From Endomicrobium sp. (lineage in GTDB: Bacteria; Elusimicrobiota; Endomicrobiia; Endomicrobiales; Endomicrobiaceae), in assembly GCA_031271205.1 (NCBI GenBank), contig JAISWG010000002.1, forward strand, positions 1 through 53,064: a DNA stretch of 53,064 bases. The letters are read 5' to 3'. The notes beneath the pieces are model-generated. The model saw only the letters and a list, made by a program, of their open reading frames with translations, made no database searches and was not told the DNA's origin. Shown piece after piece: positions 8,796 through 17,586 of the stretch (the first letter of the stretch is position 1; each line of letters starts with the position of its first letter). Position numbers and translations under genes: made by a program.

Positions 8796-9650
8796 TTACT
8801 TTTGACGAAATAATTTGTCCACAAAACTTTTAAGTTCATACTTTTCAAAGAAAGAGATTGCTTTGTCAATATCTAAATCTTTATTTTCAAAATCATTTAA
8901 TTTATAATCCAAAGGAACGTCAAAATTAAGCTCTATCAACTTTTTGCTAAGCTCAACATTATCTTTGCCATGTTGTAATAATTTCCCAATCTTGCCTTTT
9001 ATTGAGCCCACATTTTGCAGTATATTTTTAAGGCTTACGTATTCTTTTAGAAGCTTTACAGCTGTTTTCTCACCAATTCCTTTTACACCAGGAACATTAT
9101 CGGTTGCGTCGCCACTCAAAGCAAAAATATCAAGCAGTTGATTTGGCTTAACACCGTACTTTCGCTCGACTTTTTTTGCATCATACATTATGCCTTTTGA
9201 GTCATTCCAAACCAAGACATTTTCATCTTCGATCAACTGCAATATATCTTTGTCACCAGTTACAATTACAGTTTGAACTGAGTTTTCTTTATTATGCTTC
9301 ACTATTGTTGCTATTAAATCATCCGCCTCATAGCCTTGAATTTCCACTCTATAAATATTCAACGCGTCAACAGCTTTCCTTATCAAAGGCATCTGGCTGA
9401 TAAGAGCTTCATCTAAAGGTTTTCTGTTAGCTTTATATTCTTTAAATATTTCATGTCTAAAATTTTTTGAAGGATAATCAAAACAAACCGCAATATAATC
9501 AGGAGTGAAAATGCTCTTAATTTTAAACAACAATCTTACAAAACCATAAACAGCGTTAATTTGTTGATTATTTGATGTAAATAACGGAGGTAAAGCGTGA
9601 TATGCTCTGTGAATGTACGCATTGCCATCTAAAATAAAAAATTTTTTCAT
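8796..9650 (-). CDS. polA: Stand-alone 5' nuclease (polA N-terminal domain)
   Basis: The 284-residue protein covers only the 5'-3' exonuclease/flap endonuclease domain of DNA polymerase I, which removes RNA primers and flaps. Catalytic acidic motifs are present: LDGNAYIHRAYHAL at the N-terminus, EADDLIATIV, VTGDKDILQLI, and the DNA-binding helix-hairpin GDATDNVPGVKGIGEKTA. Full PolA is about 900 residues; here a stop falls right after the domain and the rest is debris at 8015-8795. Its ATG overlaps the trxB stop (ATGA). A functional flap nuclease without its polymerase is plausible, since the motifs are clean and the frame is open. Another polymerase would then have to fill gaps. Confidence 0.9.
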   Translation of the reverse strand: MKKFFILDGNAYIHRAYHALPPLFTSNNQQINAVYGFVRLLFKIKSIFTPDYIAVCFDYPSKNFRHEIFKEYKANRKPLDEALISQMPLIRKAVDALNIYRVEIQGYEADDLIATIVKHNKENSVQTVIVTGDKDILQLIEDENVLVWNDSKGIMYDAKKVERKYGVKPNQLLDIFALSGDATDNVPGVKGIGEKTAVKLLKEYVSLKNILQNVGSIKGKIGKLLQHGKDNVELSKKLIELNFDVPLDYKLNDFENKDLDIDKAISFFEKYELKSFVDKLFRQK

Positions 9651-10555
9651 ATGTTGTTTATATAATTTTCAGCACTGACCGCCGCTTGAGCACCATCTGA
9701 AACCGCCGTAACAACTTGTCTAAGATGTTTTTGTCTTATGTCCCCACAAGCAAAAATTCCATCATTGGAAGCACGCATGTCTTCATCAGTTATAATGCAC
9801 CCTTGTTCATCAAAAGTTATTCCAGTAACAACCAAGCTGTTTGGAACAAATCCTATAAACACAAAAATTCCATCAACTTTTAAATATTTATCATGATTTG
9901 TTTCTAAATCTGTTACAATTATTTTTTCTATGTGCTTTTCGCCAATAATTTCCTTTGGAACCGTATTATACATAACAGATATATTTCGACAAGATATCAT
10001 TCTTTCCTGCAAAGTCTTTGTCGCTTTTAGTTTATTTCTTCTATGTAAAATGGTAACTTTTTTTGCAAATTTCGCTAAATATATAGACTCCTGTATCGCA
10101 GAGTCACCTCCACCTACAACCAAAACTTCTTTCTCCCTGTAAAAAGGAGCGTCGCAGATTGCACAAAAAGATACACCTCTACCCATAAATTTAGCTTCAC
10201 CGGGAATGTTCATTTCTTTTATGCGGGTCCCCACAGCTATAATAACAGTTTTTGATTCATAAACAGAATTTACAGTTACAACTTTTTTTACGGAGCCATT
10301 TTTAACTTCCGTAACTTCATCATAAACTATTTTCGTACCAAGATCTCTTACTTGGGTTTCAAGTTTAACAGCTAAATCAAAACCATTGACGCCTCCGTTA
10401 AATCCAGGATAATTTTCAAGCAAATCAGTTGCAGTTATTTGACCACCACAACCATTCTTCTCTATAAGTAATGTCTTAAGCATGGCTCTTGATGAATAAA
10501 TTGCAGCAGACAACCCTGCCGGACCTCCACCAACTATTACAACATCATATACCAT
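9647..10555 (-). CDS. trxB: Thioredoxin reductase TrxB
   Basis: TrxB reduces thioredoxin with NADPH through FAD and a redox disulfide. The 302-residue protein has an FAD-binding GGGPAGLSAAIYSSRA at the N-terminus, the redox pair C131-A-I-C134 in VSFCAICDAP, the NADPH-binding VVGGGDSAIQES at about 146-157, and the closing FAD motif GIFACGDIRQKHLRQ. It follows trxA by 19 bp and is coupled to the polA fragment through an ATGA overlap. Confidence 0.96.
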   Translation of the reverse strand: MVYDVVIVGGGPAGLSAAIYSSRAMLKTLLIEKNGCGGQITATDLLENYPGFNGGVNGFDLAVKLETQVRDLGTKIVYDEVTEVKNGSVKKVVTVNSVYESKTVIIAVGTRIKEMNIPGEAKFMGRGVSFCAICDAPFYREKEVLVVGGGDSAIQESIYLAKFAKKVTILHRRNKLKATKTLQERMISCRNISVMYNTVPKEIIGEKHIEKIIVTDLETNHDKYLKVDGIFVFIGFVPNSLVVTGITFDEQGCIITDEDMRASNDGIFACGDIRQKHLRQVVTAVSDGAQAAVSAENYINNI

Positions 10556-10574
10556 ATTTTTTTCCTTCTAATTC

Positions 10575-10892
10575 TTAAAGAACAGAATTTATAAGCTTCT
10601 CTATATCACCTTTAGGTTTAAATCCAACTATTTTATTCAAAACTTTACCGTTTTTAAATAGTATTAGACACGGAATTGACGTTATTTGAAACTTTGTGGA
10701 CAAGGACATATTCTCATCAGTATTTACTTTGAATACTTTGACTTTCCCATTGTATTGAGAAGCAATCTCTTCAATAATAGGAGAAAACATTCTACAAGGA
10801 CCACACCATGCTGCCCAAAAATCAACAAGCACAGGTCTATCAGAGTATAATACTTCCTTCTCAAAATTAGTTTCGTTTATTTCAATTGTCAC
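10575..10892 (-). CDS. trxA: Thioredoxin TrxA
   Basis: This small cytoplasmic disulfide reductase has 105 residues. The active site WAAWCGPC is at residues 26-33 (C30, C33), and the cis-proline is in TSIPCLILF. It sits 21 bp downstream of fmt and just before its reductase trxB, so electron donor and acceptor are made from one transcript. Besides general disulfide reduction it would supply ribonucleotide reductase. Confidence 0.96.
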   Translation of the reverse strand: MTIEINETNFEKEVLYSDRPVLVDFWAAWCGPCRMFSPIIEEIASQYNGKVKVFKVNTDENMSLSTKFQITSIPCLILFKNGKVLNKIVGFKPKGDIEKLINSVL

Positions 10893-10913
10893 ACAAATCT
10901 CCTTATTATAAAA

Positions 10914-11855
10914 TTAAAATTTGTCACCTACTACTAATTGTCCACCTTGAATAAACGACCAGGCAGACATTACATGCCTGCTTTCAGGCTGTACTTTTGA
11001 AACTAAAATTTTACCTTTCAAACACGAAACAACAAATCCCTTGTTTTTTTCTATGAATAAAATTACTCCAAAATCTTTATTTTCAGAATCAATGTCAAAT
11101 ATCTCAATATTTATAAATTTAATTCTTTTGCCTTTAAGTGTTCCTTTAGATACCACAGAATATATACCAGGCCAGAGATACAATCCTCTAAACTGATTAT
11201 ATATATCAACCGCTTTTTTGCCCCAGTCTAAATGTCCTTTTTCTTTTTTAAAGGATGGAGAAAAAGTCGGTTCGCCAACTTGAGGTTTGCCAGCTAGCTT
11301 ACCTAAACGAAATAACTCTAAAGTTTCGTTCATAGTTTCTATTCCCAAAGGAATAAGTTTATTAAGTAAAGTTCCAGAATTATCTTTTTTTTCTATAAAA
11401 AGTTTCTTTTGAATAAGAATATCACCAGTATCAAGCTCTTTTTCAATATAAAAAGACGTCACTCCCGTTTCGATCTCTCCATTAAATAGTGCGTATTGTA
11501 CTGGTGCTGCCCCTCTGTACTTTGGAAGAAGTGAAAAATGAATATTAAAAGTTTTATATTTTGGCAGATTAAAAACTATTTCAGGAATAATCTTGCCATA
11601 AGCAACAACTATGCCAACGTCAGCATTAAAATTCCTTAACTTTTTAATAACTTCAGGTGCAAAATTTCCAGATTGAATAAATTTTATATTGTTTTCCAGG
11701 GAATAAGTTTTTACCGAAGGCGGAGTAAGCTTTTGACCTCTTAAAACAGGTTTATCAGGTATAGTTACAACAAAAATTTCATTAGTGTTAGTATTGTGCA
11801 ATACTTCAAGATAAATTTTAGAAACTTGAGCTGTGCCAAAAAATAAAATCTTCAC
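10914..11855 (-). CDS. fmt: Methionyl-tRNA formyltransferase Fmt
   Basis: Fmt formylates initiator Met-tRNA using 10-formyl-THF. The open frame extends to 11912, but the first 19 codons are a lysine-rich read-through of the end of def. The GTG at 11855 overlaps the def stop in a GTGA junction and starts directly before KILFFGT, giving the usual 313 residues. NIHFSLLPKYRGAAPVQ contains the catalytic N-H-S/G-A-P elements, and GVTSFYIEKELDTGDIL holds the catalytic aspartate. The C-terminal part is the OB-like tRNA-binding domain. def-fmt pairing is widespread and couples formylation to deformylation. Confidence 0.95.
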   Translation of the reverse strand: MKILFFGTAQVSKIYLEVLHNTNTNEIFVVTIPDKPVLRGQKLTPPSVKTYSLENNIKFIQSGNFAPEVIKKLRNFNADVGIVVAYGKIIPEIVFNLPKYKTFNIHFSLLPKYRGAAPVQYALFNGEIETGVTSFYIEKELDTGDILIQKKLFIEKKDNSGTLLNKLIPLGIETMNETLELFRLGKLAGKPQVGEPTFSPSFKKEKGHLDWGKKAVDIYNQFRGLYLWPGIYSVVSKGTLKGKRIKFINIEIFDIDSENKDFGVILFIEKNKGFVVSCLKGKILVSKVQPESRHVMSAWSFIQGGQLVVGDKF

Positions 11856-12358
11856 CAATCGCCTTTCTTCTTTCTTCTTTTTATTTCTTTTTCTATATTT
11901 TTTCTCTTCCAATCTGGAAGATAATCTACAAAAATTTTCGCATCTAAGTGGTCTATTTCATGTTGAATCACTCTTGCAAGAAGACTTTCAGCTTCAATCG
12001 TTCTATTTTTACCATCTAAATCCGTATATTCTGCCACAATATTAACAAAACGTTTTACACTAGCAAAAATTTCCGGGAGCGACAAACATCCTTCTTGCCC
12101 CAATATTTTATTGCTGCTATAAGCTATTTTTGGATTTACCATAACCAACGGTAATTTTTTATCGGGACTGACATCAATAACGCATATTCTTAAAGAAACT
12201 CCTATTTGAGGAGCAGCTAAGCCTAAACCACGCGATAAATACATTGTTTCAAGCATATCTTCAGTAAGGCATTTTATATCCTTATTAATTTTTTGAACTA
12301 AATCTGACTTCTTTCTCAAAACAGAACTACCGTATTTTTTTATCTCCAGCTTTATCAT
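11852..12358 (-). CDS. def: Peptide deformylase Def
   Basis: Def removes the N-formyl group from new proteins. All three family motifs are present in 168 residues: GLGLAAPQIG (about 45-53), EGCLSLPE with metal ligand C91, and QHEIDHLDA with H133, E134 and H137. The basic tail KRRKKKGDW is a common feature at the ribosome-binding end. It is the first gene of the def-fmt-trxA-trxB-polA' run and has a promoter candidate directly upstream. Confidence 0.96.
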   Translation of the reverse strand: MIKLEIKKYGSSVLRKKSDLVQKINKDIKCLTEDMLETMYLSRGLGLAAPQIGVSLRICVIDVSPDKKLPLVMVNPKIAYSSNKILGQEGCLSLPEIFASVKRFVNIVAEYTDLDGKNRTIEAESLLARVIQHEIDHLDAKIFVDYLPDWKRKNIEKEIKRRKKKGDW

Positions 12359-12368
12359 AACCCACGCT

Positions 12369-12398
12369 ATTCTATCATTTTATCGGAAATGTTTTCAA
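12369..12398 (-). promoter_or_regulatory. Candidate sigma70 promoter of def operon
   Basis: On the minus strand TTGAAA (12398-12393) and TAGAAT (12374-12369) are 18 bp apart, each one mismatch from consensus. Transcription would start only about 4-8 bases before the def ATG, giving an almost leaderless message, so the call is tentative. Confidence 0.4.
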
Positions 12399-12968
12399 TT
12401 ATTGCAAAGTGTGGCTCATATTTTTGACTAGTCTTGCATCTTTTAGCTTAAGCTCTTCTATCCCACACAACAAAAAAAGAAAGTGTCAAGATATTTTTAA
12501 TTAGCAATTATAAAATTTACTGATTTTTAAACAAAAACTAAGAGATAGCATAAATGTAATAAATGAATTTAAGGTGCTTTTTGTATCATTAACAAGATAA
12601 GCGTAAAGCTACAAAACAATAGTTAACACTTCTTTCTATGTTAGAATCTGATAAAAGCACAGCTGTAATGTCAAGCCCATAAACTTCATAGGTAACATCT
12701 CTCTTATATTTGCTCTAAGTTATAAACAATTCTATCAACTATCTTTTTCTTCTTCGAAGTTTTTTTGAACAAAATTAAAAGTTCCAAAAATTATTATTCG
12801 GAACAAAACTGATATTTTATCAAATAAAAGAATATAACCACTCCAATAAATACTTTTTCAAACAATATAATTAAATTTCAAATACCATCATAAATAATTA
12901 TTATTTTTCTTCTCTTGCATTTTTCTCTATGTCAATTTTTTAATTTAATCACTTACGTTTGCAGTGTG
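12399..12968. other. 570-bp gap with unidentified coding debris
   Basis: No intact gene. On the minus strand a readable piece around 12700-12610 gives VYGLDITAVLLSDSNIERS before two stops, and a lysine-rich run (KKTSKKKKIVDRIVYNLEQI) lies just upstream in a different frame. They look like remains of one dead gene that I cannot name. priA is a frequent neighbour of def, but its motifs were not found. Confidence 0.35.
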
Positions 12969-13041
12969 TGGGCAGTGCAGGACTTGAACCTGCGACCTCT
13001 TCCTTGTAAGGGAAATGCTCTTCCAACTGAGCTAACTGCCC
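12969..13041 (-). tRNA. tRNA-Val (TAC)
   Basis: The minus strand folds with acceptor GGGCAGT/ACTGCCC, D-arm GCTCAGTTGGAAGAGC, anticodon loop CTTACAA (anticodon TAC) and T-arm GCAGGTTCAAGTCCTGC. The discriminator A is followed by CAC, so CCA is not encoded. Confidence 0.95.
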
Positions 13042-13078
13042 GACATAATATCTCTCTCAACAGATCCCCCCCCCATCA

Positions 13079-13106
13079 GGTATCATATTTTAGACCACTG
13101 TGTCAA
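13079..13106 (-). promoter_or_regulatory. Candidate promoter of tRNA-Val
   Basis: A perfect minus-strand -35, TTGACA (13106-13101), is followed after 16-17 bp by GATACC/ATACCT as a weak -10. The leader would contain a run of nine G (C9 on the plus strand at 13066-13074), odd in such AT-rich DNA. Confidence 0.45.
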
Positions 13107-13213
13107 ATTCCGATACTTTAACTTAGTACTGTAGTTGTAGAAATAAAACATAATTTTACAGCTTATGAAATACTTTGCATCTTCAACATTGTTAAACTTT
13201 TTACTACCTCTAA

Positions 13214-13255
13214 AATCAAAAAATTGTAATTAGTTAGAATGCTAATTACAATTTT
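13214..13255 (-). terminator. Terminator of the rplU-rpmA-obgE operon
   Basis: Arms 13220-13233 and 13242-13255 form a perfect 14-bp stem (AAAATTGTAATTAG with its complement) around an 8-base loop. It lies about 36 bp past the obgE stop, and the minus-strand arm runs into TTTTTTGATTTT. Confidence 0.7.
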
Positions 13256-13290
13256 GTTAAATTAAAATCACAAGCATGTGTTGCATATTA

Positions 13291-14553
13291 TTAATTTTTG
13301 AAGATAAATTCAAAATTGCCAATTCGAACAGTATCTCCTGATTTTGCGCCTATATTCTCAAGTTCCGTTTCTAACCCCATTTTTTTAATAATATTTTGGT
13401 AACGTCTTAAAGCTTCATCCTCACTGAATTTTGTCATTTCTGTAAGAACTTCAATTTTTAATCCTGTAACCACAAATGTACCATCTTCATCAACATGAAT
13501 CTTAAACTCAGGCTCATAAATATACCTCTTCACGGGCATTGTTTCTATTTCTTCTTCAGGATTGAAAACTAGAGGTTTTTCAATCATTTTTACCATTTTT
13601 TTAATTAAAATTTGCACACCTTCACCAGTCACTGCCGAAAATTTAAATAATTTCTTGGTCTTTATATGCTTCTTAAACTTTTTAATATTTACGGCAGACC
13701 CAGGTAAATCAACTTTATTTAAAACTATTATGACATGCTTTTTTGCAAGATATTTGGAGTATTGTTTTAATTCGTTATTGATTATTTTATAGTTTTCATA
13801 AGGATCTTTTCCGTCGAAACCACTTACGTCTATTATGTGTAACAAAACCTTTGTACGTTTTATGTGTCTCAAAAACTCAAAACCGAGACCTTTCCCATCA
13901 TGAGCACCTTCAATAAGACCAGGAATATCCGCGGCAACAAATGTTTTGCCATTATAATCCACAACTCCAAGGTTTGGAGCTAACGTAGTAAAAGGGTAAT
14001 CTGCTATTTTAGGTTTAGCTGCAGAAATTCGAGACAACAGCGTAGATTTTCCTGCATTCGGAAGACCAACAAAACCAACATCAGCTATCAAACGAAGTTC
14101 AAGATTAACTTCAGCATATTCTCCAGGTTCACCTTTCTCAGAAATTCTTGGAGCAGTGTGTTTGCCTGTCTTAAAAGAAGCATTTCCTCTGCCCCCTCTA
14201 CCACCTTTTACAGCTAAAACTTTTTCGCCAGTATTTTTTATGTCAGCAAGAAGTTCACCGTTTTTAAATATTAAAGTTCCTAGAGGAACTTTAATATTTA
14301 AATCACCGCCACATTTGCCAAACTTATCGTTCGATAATCCTTTATATCCATCCTCAGCTTTAAATTGAGGTCTATAAGATAAATCTAAAAGAGTGGTTTT
14401 ATTGGGATCCCCTTCAAGATAAATACTGCCACCATTACCGCCGTTTCCACCATTAGGCCCACCATAAGACACATACTTCTCTCTTCTAAAAGAGACACAA
14501 CCATCACCACCACGACCAGCTGTAAGAAAAATATTAACTTTATCTACAAACAT
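13291..14553 (-). CDS. obgE: Obg GTPase
   Basis: ObgE/CgtA is an essential GTPase that binds the 50S subunit and links ribosome assembly to stress signals. The 420-residue protein shows the glycine-rich Obg fold (about 1-158, with GGPNGGNGGNGG), a G domain with P-loop GLPNAGKST (163-171), switch I DYPFTTLAPNLG (185-196), DIPGLIEGAHDGKGLG and NKVD, and a C-terminal OCT domain (about 345-420). It is the third gene of the universal rplU-rpmA-obgE operon, 22 bp after rpmA. Confidence 0.97.
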   Translation of the reverse strand: MFVDKVNIFLTAGRGGDGCVSFRREKYVSYGGPNGGNGGNGGSIYLEGDPNKTTLLDLSYRPQFKAEDGYKGLSNDKFGKCGGDLNIKVPLGTLIFKNGELLADIKNTGEKVLAVKGGRGGRGNASFKTGKHTAPRISEKGEPGEYAEVNLELRLIADVGFVGLPNAGKSTLLSRISAAKPKIADYPFTTLAPNLGVVDYNGKTFVAADIPGLIEGAHDGKGLGFEFLRHIKRTKVLLHIIDVSGFDGKDPYENYKIINNELKQYSKYLAKKHVIIVLNKVDLPGSAVNIKKFKKHIKTKKLFKFSAVTGEGVQILIKKMVKMIEKPLVFNPEEEIETMPVKRYIYEPEFKIHVDEDGTFVVTGLKIEVLTEMTKFSEDEALRRYQNIIKKMGLETELENIGAKSGDTVRIGNFEFIFKN

Positions 14554-14575
14554 TTAGGCAATAACCCCTAAATTT

Positions 14576-14827
14576 TTATTGTTCCACATTTACATAGCAT
14601 CTGTCGCCTGATTTTCTAACAAACTTAACAATTCCTACAACTTTAGCAAAGATAGTGTTGTCTTTTCCCATACCTACATTTACTCCAGGGTGATACTTAG
14701 TCCCTCTCTGTCGTACTATTATTGCTCCAGCTTTAGCTTTTTGATCTCCGTATATCTTTACGCCTAACCTTTGACCATGCGAATCACGACCATTAGTAGA
14801 CGATCCTTGCGCTTTTACATGTGCCAT
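14576..14827 (-). CDS. rpmA: 50S ribosomal protein L27
   Basis: The 83-residue protein begins [20 protein letters not shown], with [21 protein letters not shown] next, as in L27. The flexible N-terminal tail of L27 reaches the peptidyl transferase centre. There is no cleavable N-terminal extension of the Firmicutes kind. It sits between rplU and obgE. Confidence 0.97.
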   Translation of the reverse strand: MAHVKAQGSSTNGRDSHGQRLGVKIYGDQKAKAGAIIVRQRGTKYHPGVNVGMGKDNTIFAKVVGIVKFVRKSGDRCYVNVEQ

Positions 14828-14845
14828 TTTCTGTCCTCTCTAGGT

Positions 14846-15163
14846 TTACTTAAACGCCAACTCTGTAACTTTGATTTCAGTCATATACTGACGATGTCCC
14901 TGAAGCTTTTTATAACCTTTTTTTGGCTTTCTTTTAAATACCAACACCTTGGACGCTCTCTTTTGAGCTACTACAGTAGCCAACACTTTAGCACCTTCGA
15001 CTATAGGTTTTCCGATCATAGTTTTATTGCCATCAGCAAATAAAAGAACTTGGTCAAGAATTATTTCCTGACCCACTTCAGCTTCATCAAGCTTCTCTAT
15101 TACTAAACTTAATCCTTCTTCTACTTTGTACTGCTTTCCACCTGTTTTAATTATCGCATACAT
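14846..15163 (-). CDS. rplU: 50S ribosomal protein L21
   Basis: The 105-residue protein starts MYAIIKTGGKQYKVEEG and carries KPKKGYKKLQGHRQYMTEIKV at the C-terminus, both hallmarks of L21, which binds 23S rRNA near L20. It leads the operon rplU-rpmA-obgE. A purine-rich ribosome site (GGAAAGGGG) and a consensus promoter lie directly upstream. Confidence 0.97.
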   Translation of the reverse strand: MYAIIKTGGKQYKVEEGLSLVIEKLDEAEVGQEIILDQVLLFADGNKTMIGKPIVEGAKVLATVVAQKRASKVLVFKRKPKKGYKKLQGHRQYMTEIKVTELAFK

Positions 15164-15189
15164 TTGACTTACCCCTTTCCAAAGTATAT

Positions 15190-15219
15190 AATATACAATA
15201 ATTTATAGAAACTTGTCAA
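15190..15219 (-). promoter_or_regulatory. Sigma70 promoter of rplU operon
   Basis: Minus-strand TTGACA (15219-15214) and TATATT (15195-15190) are 18 bp apart, with start expected near 15183, about 20 bases before the rplU ATG. It shows that this genome uses a normal sigma70 consensus. Confidence 0.75.
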
Positions 15220-15262
15220 ACACATATATCTTTTTAATCTTCATCTTTTCAGGGAGTATTTT

Positions 15263-16453
15263 ATGAACATTTCAAAAAGAGTACAGTTCGTTAAAACATC
15301 ACCAACACTTGCTATTAATGCAAAAACAAAAATCTTAAAAGAACAAGGAATAGATATTATCAATTTTGGTGTAGGTGAACCAGATTTTGATACACCGCAA
15401 AGTATAAAAAATGCGGCAATCAATGCAATAAATGCAGGGTTTACAAAGTATTGTCCCGTTCCAGGCACCCTTGAGATAAAAAATGCCATAATAGAAAAAC
15501 TCAAAAGAGACAATAATCTTACTTACACTTCTGAGCAAGTTATGGTATCAAGCGGAGCAAAACATTCTTTGTACAATCTTTTTCAATCCATAATTGATGA
15601 TGGAGACGAAATTATAGTTCCAGCACCTTATTGGGTATCTTATCCAGATATGATTGCTCTCGCTGGTGGAAAATCAGTAATTGTCCAAACAACAGATAAA
15701 ACAAATTTCAAAATTACGCCAGAAACCATAGAAAAAGTTTTAACAAAAAAAACCAAGGCCATAGTAATTAATTCGCCGTCAAATCCTACAGGTGTAACAT
15801 ATTCGCAAGTAGAACTAAAAGCTATAGCAGATGTGTGCGTAAAGCATAAAATTTTTATAATTTCAGATGATATATATGAAAAACTGGTATATGACAATTT
15901 TAACTTTATTTCTATAGCTCAAGTTTCTCCTCAAGCAAAAAAACTTACAATAATAATAAATGGTGTTTCTAAAGCTTACGCCATGACAGGCTGGAGAATA
16001 GGTTATGCTGCAGGACCAAAAGATATAATTTTCGCAATGTCTAAAATACAAAGCCAATCCACGTCAAATGCTTGTTCAATTTCAATCAAAGCTGCCATTG
16101 AGGCTTTAAATGGTTCACAAGAATGTGTTAAAAATATGAGAAAAGAATTTGAAAAAAGAAGAGATTATATTATAACTAGACTTAATTCTATTCATGGGAT
16201 AACTTGCAGAAAGCCAGAAGGAGCTTTTTATGTTTTCCCAAATATTAAGGAATTGCTTGGAAAAACTTTTGATAACAAAACTATAAGTACAGACTTGGAA
16301 TTTACAGATTATTTGCTTAACTATGCAAAAATTGCTGTTATTCCTGGAACGCCTTTTGGAGCCGATGGCTACATAAGACTTTCTTATGCAACCTCTATTG
16401 AAAATATAAAATTAGGTATGGATAGATTTGAAACCGCACTAAAAAAAGTATAA
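15263..16453 (+). CDS. aspB: Aspartate aminotransferase, class I
   Basis: A PLP-dependent fold-type I aminotransferase of 396 residues, closest by eye to bacterial AspB (subgroup Ib), which interconverts aspartate and 2-oxoglutarate with oxaloacetate and glutamate. Visible sites: NFGVGEPDFDTP at the N-terminus, SPSNPTG (N174), SDDIYEKL (D202), the PLP lysine K237 in NGVSKAYAMTGWRIGYAAG, and an arginine in YIRLSYATS that would bind the substrate carboxylate. CAGGGAG provides a ribosome site 7 bases before ATG. Specificity for aspartate over other amino acids cannot be proved from sequence; it could also finish branched-chain or aromatic synthesis. Confidence 0.9.
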   Translation: MNISKRVQFVKTSPTLAINAKTKILKEQGIDIINFGVGEPDFDTPQSIKNAAINAINAGFTKYCPVPGTLEIKNAIIEKLKRDNNLTYTSEQVMVSSGAKHSLYNLFQSIIDDGDEIIVPAPYWVSYPDMIALAGGKSVIVQTTDKTNFKITPETIEKVLTKKTKAIVINSPSNPTGVTYSQVELKAIADVCVKHKIFIISDDIYEKLVYDNFNFISIAQVSPQAKKLTIIINGVSKAYAMTGWRIGYAAGPKDIIFAMSKIQSQSTSNACSISIKAAIEALNGSQECVKNMRKEFEKRRDYIITRLNSIHGITCRKPEGAFYVFPNIKELLGKTFDNKTISTDLEFTDYLLNYAKIAVIPGTPFGADGYIRLSYATSIENIKLGMDRFETALKKV

Positions 16454-17525
16454 CAAAAAGTATAACTATAAAAACTACATAAGCTTTTTTATATGACTTT
16501 AGATTGCTAGGTTCTATATTTTACAACATTACCTTTATAAATTATCCAAACAAGAAAAATATAAGCTAAAGTTTATTGGGATTTTTACTATTTGAATCCA
16601 AGAGCCTCCTTATTTTGAGCTCTATCTTTTTAACCTTTTTGTTGTCTAACAGTGTCTTCACAATCATAAAATATACTACTAACACTTATACAGCTTACAT
16701 CTTGATTTATCAAACCTCTCATTTTACCGTTCTTCTTTTTTTACGATTTATAACATTATACTTCTTCTTATTCTTAATTAAATCACTTGCATTAAAAATT
16801 TACAAACTATCTGTTACCGTATAAGTGCTTATATCTTTATCTTACATCTATTTATTACAACATCTACATATAAAAAATATAAAAATACGTTTATTATCTC
16901 TATACTTACAAATAATACACTTTTACATTGTGATAGCAAATAAAATCTACAATACTACTTGACGAGATAATAACTTTTTGTATCTAAAATTAGCTTGCTT
17001 TGGCATACCCCCCACACGCATGTAAATTACACCGTTGAAGTTCAAACTAATCAGCTTATCTCTCTAATTTTACTAACCCAAACAACGTATATTGTTAGTG
17101 TAATATTTATCCTTAAAGGCAAATGTGTGCACTATGAGAAAACAGCTTTTAATGTACTTTTAGCTAACGATTTTTATATCAGATTGTTATTTTTTATACT
17201 TATAGATGTTCCCTCCCCCCTTTTTTCAAAGCTAAAAAATTGTTTTGAGCATGGAATTATAATGTTTATAAAAAAATGAAACAAAAAAATAAATAAAACT
17301 GTTTTTCATTGTGATTTAAGTCACAAAATATTCAGAATATTCAAAAAAAAGAAATATTGCCTAAAAATATTTAAAAATTTTATTGATATTTTATAAGCTA
17401 AGCTTTATCAGGTAAATAAAATTAATGATTCAAATTACTTTCCGATCTTATCAAAAAAATATCCTACAAGTTCTTTTTCAATAGCTCTATTCAAAAAATC
17501 ATAACACAATTTTTATAATATAAAT
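16454..17525. other. 1.1-kb gap, no intact gene
   Basis: No frame looks coding. The longest plus-strand frame (16576-16824, hydrophobic and T-rich) has the composition of random AT-rich sequence. On the minus strand pieces such as VKTLLDNKKVKKIELKIRR (about 16680-16600) and NFNGVIYMRVGGMPKQ (about 17040-16990) may be fragments of one or two dead genes, not identified. Runs of six or more C occur at about 17007 and 17213. A CRP-like palindrome is listed separately. Confidence 0.4.
17309..17326. promoter_or_regulatory. CRP/FNR-like palindrome
   Basis: TTGTGATTTAAGTCACAA has perfect TGTGA and TCACA half-sites six bases apart, the classical CRP/FNR-family layout. It lies 260 bp upstream of the DtxR-type gene with no obvious promoter next to it, so it may be a relic of a lost gene's control region or chance. 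Confidence 0.35.
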
Positions 17526-17564
17526 TTGACAACAAAGTTAAAATTTTATATTAGTCTAAAATAT
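17526..17564 (+). promoter_or_regulatory. Promoter of the DtxR-type gene with iron-box-like site
   Basis: TTGACA (17526-17531) is followed after 17 bp by TATTAG (17549-17554), or after 15 bp by TATATT. TTAGTCTAAAATAT at 17551-17564 overlaps the -10 and matches 11 of 14 bases of the perfect palindrome in the feo promoter, which suggests weak autoregulation. Confidence 0.45.
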
Positions 17565-17586
17565 TTAGAACTACAAGGGCTAAAAA

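Noticed and set aside
11856-11912. Upstream start that would lengthen Fmt by 19 residues
   Set aside because: The extra residues are a lysine/arginine-rich read-through of the def 3' end; GTG 11855 with GTGA overlap fits family length.
12915-13121. 68-codon plus-strand frame across tRNA-Val
   Set aside because: It reads through the complement of a tRNA gene.
16576-16824. 82-codon hydrophobic plus-strand frame
   Set aside because: Composition reflects T-rich DNA; no ribosome site or family motif.
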